Of a stretch of 64,000 bases of DNA, positions 7,437 to 15,701 are shown piece after piece. The stretch's first letter is position 1, and each line of letters begins with the position of its first letter. Source of the stretch: Nitrospira sp. (lineage in GTDB: Bacteria > Nitrospirota > Nitrospiria > Nitrospirales > Nitrospiraceae); contig JADJXO010000001.1 in assembly GCA_016715825.1 (NCBI GenBank), forward strand, positions 495,001 to 559,000, read 5' to 3'. The position numbers and the translations under genes are program-made. The notes beneath the pieces were generated by a model, which saw nothing but the letters and a program-made list of their open reading frames with translations, did no database searches and was not told where the DNA came from.

Positions 7437-9767
7437 ATGTTCGAGCCAAACTATTCCATGCAGGAAAAGGAATCCGCGCCAGGAGAGGAAGGCCTGAAGT
7501 CAGGCATGATGGGTGCCCGGTTCAATCGTCGTGCCGGTGATCGAGCCAAGAAGCCTGAGCGCAAGGGACCGCATCTTCGTCCTGTCTGGATTGTCCTGAT
7601 TCTTCTTGTCCCTTGCGTGGCGCTCACGTTGTACTATTCGCAAATAACGGCGCCCGACGTCCAAGAGACCGGTTCTCTCCTCCCCACGACCAGTTATGCC
7701 CTCGTCCTTCTGTTGGTCAATTTGGACCTGATTGGTTTCGTTGTCCTTGTGCTCTTGTTGTCACGCAATCTGATCAAGGCCTATTTTGAACGTCGCCATC
7801 GACTGGTCGGGTCGGGATTCCGCACGAAACTCATCGCCGCGTTTATCGGGTTCTCATTGATCCCCACGGTGTTGCTGGCGGTCCTCGCGAGCGGGTTGGT
7901 CAATAAGGTCGTTGATGTGTGGTTCAGCGAACATATTGAAAAAGTTATCAACGATTCATACGAAGTCGCGCGCATGCAACATGCGGGACATGTGTCACTT
8001 GCGGTGAATAGTGCTCGGGCGATCTCGCAGGAGCTGTTTCGTGAGGAACTGCTCATTCCCGAACAGCGGGATCTCCTCATCGCTGCCATGGCCAGGAAAC
8101 GTATGGAATATGGGGTAGCTGGAATCGAAGTTTTCTCGAACAAGATGGAGACCCTGACCAAAGCGCTTGATCCTGATATTCCAATTGGTGTGCTGGAATT
8201 ACCCATCAGTCAATTAGTGCTTCAGGTGATCAATGGCAAGCAGGAGTTTACCTCCGTCCAGGAAGCGCAGACCGGTCGACTGGTACGTGCCGCGATTCCC
8301 GTGGCATCAGGAGGCCGACGCGGTGACTTGGAGGGGGTCGTCGTGGTCGAAACCTACGTTCCAGAGTCGCTGTTGACGAAAATGGAGCGGATCGGCCGCC
8401 AGTATTCGGAGTATAAGCAGATCAAGGCGATGAAGAATCCCATCAAAGCCGGCGCGTATTTGTTTGTTGCTGTGGTAACCGTGCTGATCCTCTTCAGCGC
8501 CACGTGGTTCGGATTTTATGTGGCGCGCGGTATTACGGTTCCCATCCAACGGTTAGCCGAGGCGACGGAAGCGGTTGCCCAGGGAGATCTCTCCGTGCAA
8601 ATTGATGCGAGGGCGACAGATGAGATTGGTACGTTGGTCGAGTCGTTCAATCGGATGACGCAGGATCTTCAAGGAAGTAAATCTAAACTAGAAGAGGCGA
8701 ACCTGACGCTCCGCAATACGAACGTCGAGTTGGATCGTCGGCGAGCCTATATCGAAACAGTGGTCGATACGATTGCCGCTGGGCTTTTGTCCATCGACCG
8801 ACATGGGCTCGTCACCACGTTTAACCCATCGGCTGAGCGCATTCTTGGTCTAGCGGCCGATCGGTTCAGGGGGCGGCCTGCCAATGAGGTCTTCAAGGAG
8901 TTCAGCCTGGACTTGTTTCAAACCGCCTATGATCGAATGTTGGCCGATGAACGGGACGATCTCGATCTTGACGGACAGTTGGATATTCAAGGGAAACCGA
9001 TTACGATCGGGTTAAAGGGCTCTCGAATGAGGGACGAAGCCAACAAGGATTTGGGATTCGTGTTGGTCTTTGAAGACTTGACGGAGTTGATTAAAGCCCA
9101 AAAGGTTGCCGCATGGCAGGAGGTCGCAAGACGCGTGGCGCACGAAATCAAGAACCCCCTGACCCCTATTCAGCTCTCCGCACAGCGGCTGCGAAAGAAG
9201 TTTTTTGAGAAGTCTCCTGATTTGGAACGAGTCTTCGATGATGCGACGAATGTGATCATCACCGAAGTCGGCAGCCTCAAGGCGATGCTTGATGAGTTTT
9301 CAAAGTTTGCTCGATTGCCTGCTCCACAAATGAGCCGACAATCATTGCATGAGGTGATTCGAGAGGTGGCGACCTTATATCGCGAAGCACAGAAGGATCT
9401 CGAGCTGATACTCGAACTGGACGACGATCTGCCGTCCCTCAACTTCGATCGGGAACAGCTGCGGCGCGTGTTCGTCAATCTGTTCGATAACGCGGTTCAA
9501 GCGATGAATCAAAAAGGGCGACTGTGGGTTGGAACGAAATACGACACGAAGCGACGGCGGGCCGTGGTGACCGTTGCAGACGAAGGGCCTGGTATTGCAC
9601 CTGAGGATCAGGACCGCCTGTTTGTACCCTATTTCACTCGAAAAAAGACAGGAACCGGACTAGGACTGGCGATCGTCCGTCGCATTATCACGGATCACGA
9701 AGGGCAGATCCAAGCCGGGAACAATCAACCGAGAGGAGCTGTGTTTACGTTTGACTTGCCGGTGTAG
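7437..9767 (+). CDS. ntrY: NtrY-type membrane sensor histidine kinase
   Basis: 776 residues. N-terminal membrane helices lie at about 49-67, 87-108 and 131-153, then a periplasmic sensor region to about 335 and a further helix before a HAMP segment (ARGITVPIQRLAEATEAVAQGD). A PAS domain follows (AGLLSIDRHGLVTTFNPSAERILGL). The kinase core has the phosphoacceptor in RRVAHEIKNPLTPIQ (His569), N-box FVNLFDNAVQAM, G1 DEGPGIA and G2 GTGLGLAIV. The layout and H-box are those of NtrY, which with NtrX controls nitrogen or redox-related genes in other bacteria. The stimulus here is unknown. ntrX follows after 60 nt. Confidence 0.93.
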   Translation: MFEPNYSMQEKESAPGEEGLKSGMMGARFNRRAGDRAKKPERKGPHLRPVWIVLILLVPCVALTLYYSQITAPDVQETGSLLPTTSYALVLLLVNLDLIGFVVLVLLLSRNLIKAYFERRHRLVGSGFRTKLIAAFIGFSLIPTVLLAVLASGLVNKVVDVWFSEHIEKVINDSYEVARMQHAGHVSLAVNSARAISQELFREELLIPEQRDLLIAAMARKRMEYGVAGIEVFSNKMETLTKALDPDIPIGVLELPISQLVLQVINGKQEFTSVQEAQTGRLVRAAIPVASGGRRGDLEGVVVVETYVPESLLTKMERIGRQYSEYKQIKAMKNPIKAGAYLFVAVVTVLILFSATWFGFYVARGITVPIQRLAEATEAVAQGDLSVQIDARATDEIGTLVESFNRMTQDLQGSKSKLEEANLTLRNTNVELDRRRAYIETVVDTIAAGLLSIDRHGLVTTFNPSAERILGLAADRFRGRPANEVFKEFSLDLFQTAYDRMLADERDDLDLDGQLDIQGKPITIGLKGSRMRDEANKDLGFVLVFEDLTELIKAQKVAAWQEVARRVAHEIKNPLTPIQLSAQRLRKKFFEKSPDLERVFDDATNVIITEVGSLKAMLDEFSKFARLPAPQMSRQSLHEVIREVATLYREAQKDLELILELDDDLPSLNFDREQLRRVFVNLFDNAVQAMNQKGRLWVGTKYDTKRRRAVVTVADEGPGIAPEDQDRLFVPYFTRKKTGTGLGLAIVRRIITDHEGQIQAGNNQPRGAVFTFDLPV

Positions 9768-9827
9768 GAAAAGCGGTTGTCGGTCGGTATATGTGATTGG
9801 GAGTGGGTCAGGTGGTAGGGAGGGAAG

Positions 9828-11219
9828 ATGTCGGCATCGATTCTCATAGTGGATGACGAAGACGCGATTCGGACGTCCCTGCGGAGCATCCTTGAAGATG
9901 AAGGCTATGACGTAACAGTTGCTGCGACTGGAGCCGAAGCGCTGAAGATTTATGGGACGGACCCGCCGGACCTCATGATTCTTGATATTTGGATGCCCGA
10001 AATGGATGGGCTCGAAACTTTGCGGAGGGTGAAAGAATTCGTGCCTCACACGCAGGTCATGATGATCTCGGGACATGGGTCCATTGAAACGGCGGTCAAG
10101 GCGATTAAGCTCGGAGCCTATGATTACATTGAAAAGCCGCTGTCGTTGGAAAATGTGACGCTCCGTGTCAAGCATGCCCTGGAGCAATACCGATTGGCGC
10201 AGGAGAATCGGTCTCTTCGGACCAAGGTCCAACAGAAATTTGAGTTGGTTGGGCATTCTCCCGCGATGCAACGGTTACGGGAGCTCATCCAGACTGCCGG
10301 TCCCACGAATAGTCGGGTGCTGATCGGAGGGGAGAATGGAACAGGGAAAGAGCTGGTCGCTCGGGCGATCCATATGCACAGCTCCCGCTCGGATCATCCC
10401 TTCGTCGCCGTTAATTGTGCCGCCATTCCTGAGACCTTGATTGAGAGCGAGCTGTTCGGACATGAGAAAGGCTCATTCACAGGCGCCACGTCGATGAAAC
10501 GCGGACAGTTTGAACAGGCTGATGGAGGCACGTTGTTTCTCGACGAGATCGGGGACATGAGCCTCAGTACCCAGGCGAAGGTCTTGCGGGCGCTCCAAGA
10601 GCAGCAGTTTACGCGAGTCGGTGGAACCAAATTGATGAAGGTTGATGTACGGGTGCTTGCGGCATCCAATAAGGATTTAGAAAAAGAGATCGCCAAAGGC
10701 CAATTTCGCGAAGACTTGTTTTACCGCCTGAATGTGGTTCCGATCGTAGTGCCTCCCTTACGGGAGCGGCGGGAAGATATCCCCGCCCTAGTCCAGCATT
10801 TCATGAAAGCCCATGCCGAGGAGCAGGGCTTACGGATGAAGGAAGTGTCCCTAGAGGCAATGTCGGTCCTCCAGCAGTATGATTGGCCAGGGAACATTCG
10901 GGAGCTAAGGAATCTGATCGAACGACTCATGATCATGGTCCCAGGATATGTAATAGAGGGTTCCCAAGCCGTCATGTCATTGCAGGGGAGAACAACCGGA
11001 CCGGTCTCCGTCGCTGCTCCTGCCACGAGTGTCCTTCTGGCAAAATCGTACGACTCATTGCGGGATGCTCGGAATGCATTCGAAAAGGACTATATCAGTC
11101 GTAAACTTCGGGAGCACCATTGGAATATTTCCCGAACCGCCGAAGACCTCAAGATTGAACGGAGCCATCTCCACAGAAAAATTAAGTTGCTCGACGTGGA
11201 GATGCGGCCTGAAGCGTAG
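9828..11219 (+). CDS. ntrX: NtrX-type sigma-54-dependent response regulator
   Basis: 463 residues: receiver domain (phosphoacceptor Asp53 in LMILDIWMP, conserved Lys in YIEKPLS), AAA+ sigma-54 activation domain and a C-terminal Fis-type helix-turn-helix (ISRTAEDLKIERSHLHRKIKLL). The Walker A region reads GGENGTGKE (about 167-174) instead of the usual GETGTGKE. The sigma-54 contact loop is GSFTGA (215-220) instead of GAFTGA. Both are mild variants and the protein should still be an ATPase activator. The start has GGGAGGGAAG upstream. It forms an operon with ntrY. Targets are not visible; a sigma-54 gene is not in the window. Confidence 0.95.
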   Translation: MSASILIVDDEDAIRTSLRSILEDEGYDVTVAATGAEALKIYGTDPPDLMILDIWMPEMDGLETLRRVKEFVPHTQVMMISGHGSIETAVKAIKLGAYDYIEKPLSLENVTLRVKHALEQYRLAQENRSLRTKVQQKFELVGHSPAMQRLRELIQTAGPTNSRVLIGGENGTGKELVARAIHMHSSRSDHPFVAVNCAAIPETLIESELFGHEKGSFTGATSMKRGQFEQADGGTLFLDEIGDMSLSTQAKVLRALQEQQFTRVGGTKLMKVDVRVLAASNKDLEKEIAKGQFREDLFYRLNVVPIVVPPLRERREDIPALVQHFMKAHAEEQGLRMKEVSLEAMSVLQQYDWPGNIRELRNLIERLMIMVPGYVIEGSQAVMSLQGRTTGPVSVAAPATSVLLAKSYDSLRDARNAFEKDYISRKLREHHWNISRTAEDLKIERSHLHRKIKLLDVEMRPEA

Positions 11220-11238
11220 CACCTCTAGGGAAGGACGA

Positions 11239-11853
11239 TTACGTCGAGCATCCAGAACACGTGACGCTCTGAAATTGTGCTTCAGGATGGTTCTGCACGT
11301 ACTCGGTGAGTGCGGTCTCGGAAATGTGTGCAGGGTGAGACTTTTTACAAGTCGGACAGACCGGGATCAATCGTTGTAAAGCCTGCATCTCCCTCAATGC
11401 TTGGTCGAGGTTGCTGATGGTTTTGGTGACTTCCTCTTCCCAGCTTCTCCGGGCGTCGACGTCTTGTTTGAGTTTAAAGGCCGATTTCACTCTGGCCAGG
11501 AGCTCGACCGATTCGACCGGCTTTCGAATGTAATCTCCCGCTCCGGCATCGAAGGCGGCCTGGAGAAAGTCTTTTGGGTCGCGTGCTGTTACCATGATGA
11601 GGGGAGTGTGCGCATAGGCCGGGACTACTTTGATGCGTCGGCAGGCCTCGACCCCATCCATGTCCGGCATCTTAATATCCATCAAGATCAGGTCCACGCT
11701 CAGGCCACTGGCACCGGCATGATCCAGGTCGAGCTGGGTGAAGGCATCCCTGGCGGACGCGACGGTGACGAGATGACGATAGCCCGCAGTCTTAAGGATG
11801 TGATGAAGGAGGAGGCGCTCATCCGGTGAGTCATCAACGATTAGAATACCCAT
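11239..11853 (-). CDS. Response regulator with C-terminal Cys4 tail
   Basis: 204 residues from the ATG at 11853; this start gives the MGILIVDDSP N-terminus seen in the paralogues at 20417 and 21477, and an upstream in-frame TTG is less likely. The receiver domain has phosphoacceptor Asp59 in LILMDIKMP and Lys in YIRKPVE. After a coiled-coil-like linker the C-terminus has LIPVCPTCKK followed about 30 residues later by CSGC, a probable zinc site. No DNA-binding or output enzyme domain is present. It converges with ntrX, 19 nt away. The close paralogue at 21477 has the same architecture. Confidence 0.9.
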   Translation of the reverse strand: MGILIVDDSPDERLLLHHILKTAGYRHLVTVASARDAFTQLDLDHAGASGLSVDLILMDIKMPDMDGVEACRRIKVVPAYAHTPLIMVTARDPKDFLQAAFDAGAGDYIRKPVESVELLARVKSAFKLKQDVDARRSWEEEVTKTISNLDQALREMQALQRLIPVCPTCKKSHPAHISETALTEYVQNHPEAQFQSVTCSGCST

Positions 11854-11999
11854 TGACCTAGCCAATCGCAGAGGGTCTTGATGTCGACGTCGCAGAGCGG
11901 TCTGCTCTCAGTCAGTATAGGCAATATTTCTAGGGCATCAAGGAAAATGCAGAACGCCCGGAGCGAACCTGTCTATAGATGCCCGCCCCAGCGGACGCG

Positions 12000-12028
12000 T
12001 TGACCTCTGGTGTACCCTTCGTTAAGAT
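12000..12028 (+). promoter_or_regulatory. Sigma-70-type promoter for purM-purN
   Basis: TTGACC at 12000-12005 and TAAGAT at 12023-12028 with a 17-nt spacer. The -10 hexamer is identical to that of the pyr operon promoter at 38890. It implies a leader of about 62 nt before the purM ATG. Confidence 0.65.
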
Positions 12029-12097
12029 GCGCCTCCGAAGTTAGCGGATGGTCGATCCAATGGACTTTTGAGCCGCTTTGTTCCAGGACATTCGAAG

Positions 12098-13135
12098 ATG
12101 ACGACCTATAGGGATGCCGGTGTGGATATCGATGCAGGCGACGAATTCGTCAATCGTATCAAGCCGCTGGTGCGATCCACGTTTCGCCCTGAGGTGCTGA
12201 CGGACTTAGGCGGATTCGGTGGACTGTTTGGTTTTCAAGCCGGCAAATACAAGGATCCCGTGCTTGTCTCGGGTACCGATGGTGTTGGGACTAAGCTCAA
12301 GATTGCCTTCATGATGGATAGACACGAGACTGTGGGGATCGATCTTGTGGCGATGTGTGTCAACGACATTGTGGTGAGTGGGGCGGAGCCGCTGTTTTTT
12401 TTGGATTATTTCGCAACCGGAAAATTGTCCGTCGCAAAAGCCCAAGAAGTGGTAGCGGGCATTGCTGAGGGCTGCCGCCAAGCCGGCTGTGCACTCGTCG
12501 GCGGGGAAACAGCCGAAATGCCTTCCTTTTACCCGGATGGGGAATATGACCTTGCCGGATTTGCCGTCGGCGCCGTGGATCGTTCGAAGATAATCGATGG
12601 ACGACACATCGTGCCCGGCGATGCGATCGTGGGAGTCGCTTCTTCGGGACTTCATAGCAATGGATATTCCTTAGCGCGGCGAGTCTTGTTCGAGGAAGCC
12701 AAGCTGACGGTGACCAGTCGTCTTTCTGAGCTTGATGAGTCGGTCGGCGAGGTTCTTCTCACCCCCACGAGAATTTATGCGAAGCAGATTTTGACGCTGG
12801 TTGAGCAATTTCCGATCAGAGGCATTGCGCACATTACCGGCGGAGGGATCACTGAAAATTTGCCGCGCGTCTTTCCCAGCGGTGTGCGGGCGAGGATCAT
12901 GCGCACGGCCTGGTCGGTTCCCCCGATCTTTCACGTCATGAGTAGCTTGGGGCAGGTCGATCGCGACGAGATGTACCGAGTATTCAATATGGGAATCGGG
13001 CTGGTCTTGGTGGTCCCGTCGGATTCGGTGAACAGTGTGCTGGCCCATGTGCAAGCTTTGGGTGAGCGAGCTTGGCGCATCGGAGAGATCGTCTCGTCAG
13101 ATGGCAACGAACCCGGAGTGGAGTATGTCGATTAG
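12098..13135 (+). CDS. purM: Phosphoribosylformylglycinamidine cyclo-ligase
   Basis: 345 residues from the ATG at 12098, which has AGGA nine bases upstream; an upstream TTG in frame at 12068 would add ten residues not found in the family. PurM closes the imidazole ring of AIR using ATP in purine synthesis. Family marks are YRDAGVDIDAGDEFV at the N-terminus, the SGTDGVGTKLKIA glycine-rich segment, CVNDIVVSGAEPLFFLDY and GGETAEMPSFY. The stop overlaps the start of purN by 11 nt, so the two are coupled. A TTGACC-17-TAAGAT promoter lies upstream. Confidence 0.97.
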   Translation: MTTYRDAGVDIDAGDEFVNRIKPLVRSTFRPEVLTDLGGFGGLFGFQAGKYKDPVLVSGTDGVGTKLKIAFMMDRHETVGIDLVAMCVNDIVVSGAEPLFFLDYFATGKLSVAKAQEVVAGIAEGCRQAGCALVGGETAEMPSFYPDGEYDLAGFAVGAVDRSKIIDGRHIVPGDAIVGVASSGLHSNGYSLARRVLFEEAKLTVTSRLSELDESVGEVLLTPTRIYAKQILTLVEQFPIRGIAHITGGGITENLPRVFPSGVRARIMRTAWSVPPIFHVMSSLGQVDRDEMYRVFNMGIGLVLVVPSDSVNSVLAHVQALGERAWRIGEIVSSDGNEPGVEYVD

Positions 13136-13796
13136 TCGTCCGGTCCGCCTGCGGGTAGCGGTACTGGCCTCCGGTCGTGGCTCGAATTTGCAGGCCATGA
13201 TCGATGCGATCGAGTCGGGTCAGTTGCCGGCCGAAATTGTGTGTGTCATCAGTAATAAGAAGGATGCCGCTGCACTTGAGCGGGCTCGAAAGCACGGACT
13301 CAAGGACCTATTTGTTGATCCGAAACCATTTTCCGGACGGCCCGATAGTCGTGAAGCCTATGACCTCGCGCTGTTGGAGATCTTGCAACAGCATGAGGTC
13401 GAACTCGTGCTTCTCGCGGGTTATATGAAAATCGTCACCCGGGTGTTGGTCAACGCCTACGCTAATCGGATGATGAATATACACCCCTCGCTGCTCCCGT
13501 CATTTCCTGGGTTGGATGTGCAGAAGAAGGCTCTTGAATGGGGTTGTAAGTTGGCTGGCTGTACGGTGCATTTCGTCACGGAAGGGGTCGATGAAGGGCC
13601 GATCATCATTCAAGCAGCCGTACCGATTCTCGATCATGACACTCCGGATACACTTGCGGCGAGAATTCTCGTTCAGGAGCATAAAATCTATCCCCGTGCT
13701 GTACAACTTTTCGCCGAAGGCCGCCTGCGGGTCGAAGGCCGCCGGGTACTTATTGATGCTGCCAAACCGGAGGGTGAGGCCATTGCCAATGCATGA
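13125..13796 (+). CDS. purN: Phosphoribosylglycinamide formyltransferase
   Basis: 223 residues from the ATG at 13125, which has GGAG upstream and lies inside the purM end. PurN transfers a formyl group from 10-formyl-THF to GAR. Visible motifs are VLASGRGSNLQAMIDA, SNKKDAAALERA, the formyl-binding LAGYMKIV and the catalytic NIHPSLLPSFPG, followed by GCTVHFVTEGVDEGPII. The stop TGA at 13794-13796 directly abuts the stop of the convergent DUF72 gene, forming TGATCA. Confidence 0.97.
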   Translation: MSISRPVRLRVAVLASGRGSNLQAMIDAIESGQLPAEIVCVISNKKDAAALERARKHGLKDLFVDPKPFSGRPDSREAYDLALLEILQQHEVELVLLAGYMKIVTRVLVNAYANRMMNIHPSLLPSFPGLDVQKKALEWGCKLAGCTVHFVTEGVDEGPIIIQAAVPILDHDTPDTLAARILVQEHKIYPRAVQLFAEGRLRVEGRRVLIDAAKPEGEAIANA

Positions 13797-14714
13797 TCAG
13801 GGGTGTTCACGAGCTAACGAGGAGGTACGGAGACTGCTTATCAAGGCTTGTATGGTGATCGGTGCATTCCCCTCCGATCGATTGTTTACCAACACATAGG
13901 CCCGGCGGTTTTCGCTCGCGCTCTGCTTCATAAGTGCCACTGTTTCTTTCCGCATCTGGGGCAACTCTTCTACTATCTTGTCATAGGGTGCCGCCCGTTT
14001 CTTCGCTGTTTCATAACTCATGTTGAGTGGCGTGAGTAGACGGACCACGGTGAATGGCGCCGTGAAACGTTTCTCCATTTGTTCGTGTTGTGGCAGCAAC
14101 GGTGGCATGTAGGACCAGTGGTTGTAGACGTGCGCCACTCCATGGCTCTCCAAAACCTTCCGATAGTCCGGCCCGAGTAAGCCCGGATTGCGGATCTCGA
14201 CCGCGTATCGGAAATCATGCGACAGTTGGCCGAAGAACCGGTCCAGTCGAGAGCAGAACTCGTCGGCGGTCAAGCCGTGCCTCTGAAACTCAAAAATGAA
14301 TGGACCGAGGTGTGGTTCAAAACTCGCTTCTCGATAGGGTGTCAACACGAGATCAGTGAACAAGGTCGCATCGAGAAAACGTGGATTCGGCATCCCAGCC
14401 TTAAGGCCATAACGAGCGTGCTTGGCATAGCGGGGGATGGTGATGTCTTCCCACACCTTGAAGCACATCTCGAAATCTTCGGGAAGGTGTTTCAGGTAAT
14501 GCCGAAGTTGATTGGTCGTAGGAGGGCGATAGAAGGTCGAGTCATTGCCGACGGTACGAAAAATGGGCTCACCGTTGTGGAGGTATTGACAATATTCTCC
14601 GAGACATTCCCTCGCAAACGTCGTCTTAGCATACTGCCGTTGATAGACCTGTCCTCTCCAGCCTTCGTAGGTCCAGGTGGAAGTGCCGAAACGAATCAAA
14701 GGGGAGAGGGGCAT
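13797..14714 (-). CDS. DUF72-family protein
   Basis: 305 residues from ATG at 14714. The open frame continues further upstream but runs through the tRNA-Ala gene, so the internal ATG giving MPLSPLIRFGTSTWTYEGW is chosen; this matches the usual DUF72 start (G-S-W-Y-GW). Further family marks are FARECLGEYCQYLHNG, TFYRPPT, FEMCFKVWEDITIP and YAVEIRNPGLL. DUF72 proteins have a TIM-barrel-like fold; their activity is not established. The gene is 20 nt downstream of tRNA-Ala on the same strand and may share its transcript. Its stop abuts that of purN. Confidence 0.85.
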   Translation of the reverse strand: MPLSPLIRFGTSTWTYEGWRGQVYQRQYAKTTFARECLGEYCQYLHNGEPIFRTVGNDSTFYRPPTTNQLRHYLKHLPEDFEMCFKVWEDITIPRYAKHARYGLKAGMPNPRFLDATLFTDLVLTPYREASFEPHLGPFIFEFQRHGLTADEFCSRLDRFFGQLSHDFRYAVEIRNPGLLGPDYRKVLESHGVAHVYNHWSYMPPLLPQHEQMEKRFTAPFTVVRLLTPLNMSYETAKKRAAPYDKIVEELPQMRKETVALMKQSASENRRAYVLVNNRSEGNAPITIQALISSLRTSSLAREHP

Positions 14715-14733
14715 GAGAGAACATTCTAAAATT

Positions 14734-14809
14734 TGGTGGAGGGCACGGGAGTTGAACCCGCGACCCCTACGTTGCGAACGTAGTGCTCTCCCAACTGAGC
14801 TAGCCCCCC
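14734..14809 (-). tRNA. tRNA-Ala (anticodon CGC)
   Basis: Read on the minus strand this gives a 76-nt cloverleaf with the 3' CCA encoded. The acceptor stem is 7 bp and includes the G3-U70 wobble that identifies alanine tRNAs. The D-arm is GCTC...GAGC. The anticodon stem CTACG/CGTAG holds the loop TTCGCAA, so the anticodon is CGC and reads GCG. The T-arm is GCGGG-TTCAACT-CCCGT, where the closing pair is G-U type. Confidence 0.97.
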
Positions 14810-15701
14810 ACCTCAGGAAGCTGGACGATGCAGACCATGAACCTCGCAGCGTTGGCTGTACATCAGCGTACAGTTGGGTAGCTGCGATAGAAGAACGGGG
14901 AGGAGTATCGGTCCGCTCCGTCTGTAGATCCTGCATTATACACAACCTGTCAAGAAGACTCTACCCATAGATGTCTCATGCAAGTAACATTTGGTTTTAC
15001 GAAAATTGCATGACTGGATCACAGGCACACAACAATTATGAAGGTTAGGATAAAGATGTTTATTGTCTAGATTGGTAGGTCTTCAAAGTGCTATTTATTA
15101 GACGACTGTAGGTTAGAGGATTGCAGGGAATAGCATACCTTTCTTAAGGCCTAGCCTTTTCATGAAAGGTGCTCTGTCGACGTAGGTAATCTCCTGAGGT
15201 GGATGGGGCTCAATAGATTTATGTGTTTATGCTAGGTACAGAAATGCTGGTTCTCGCAGAACTGGCAAATGGCATCGGTCATGCCTGGGCTATCATACCT
15301 TCTAGGTATGTGTGAGTTTAGAACCTACGTGTGAAATCAGAGGTCTAAGCCATTGAGATCATATACTCTATGTCCCCCCGCCACCCACGCACCACTGTCC
15401 GAGCAGATCTAAGCCTAGGGCTCTCATCCTCCAGGGTGAGCTCATTGCGAGCATAGAAGACTACTGCAAAATTGCCTGAGAGGCTTCATGATGGTTGATT
15501 GTAGAGGTACTGACCGAGGGAAGTAATCAATGCCGATCCACGATCGTGAAAATCCTCGTACCTTTGTTGCCCTTGGTGAGGCCCGCAGCGTGGCCTCCTC
15601 AGCTCGCTGTCGGACGTGTAGCATCAACGAAACTTTGAAAAGTTTTCGCTCATCGTTTGCCCCTTCGTCGTGTAGTGTGTTGGGTTACTGAGTAAGAGCC
15701 C
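14810..15701. other. 890-nt intergenic region with no recognisable gene
   Basis: No frame on either strand gives a believable protein. The central part (about 14990-15330) is visibly more AT-rich than the neighbouring genes. It holds small inverted repeats: CTGTAC/GTACAG at 14856-14873, CCTTT/AAAGG at 15155-15169, and CATACCT/AGGTATG with a 3-nt loop at 15294-15310. None has a T-run. The promoters of tRNA-Ala (leftward) and of the acyltransferase (rightward) must lie here but I cannot place them with confidence. Confidence 0.6.

Noticed and set aside
14715..14945. N-terminal extension of the DUF72 frame
   Set aside because: The extension translates through the tRNA-Ala gene; the internal ATG at 14714 gives the normal family start.
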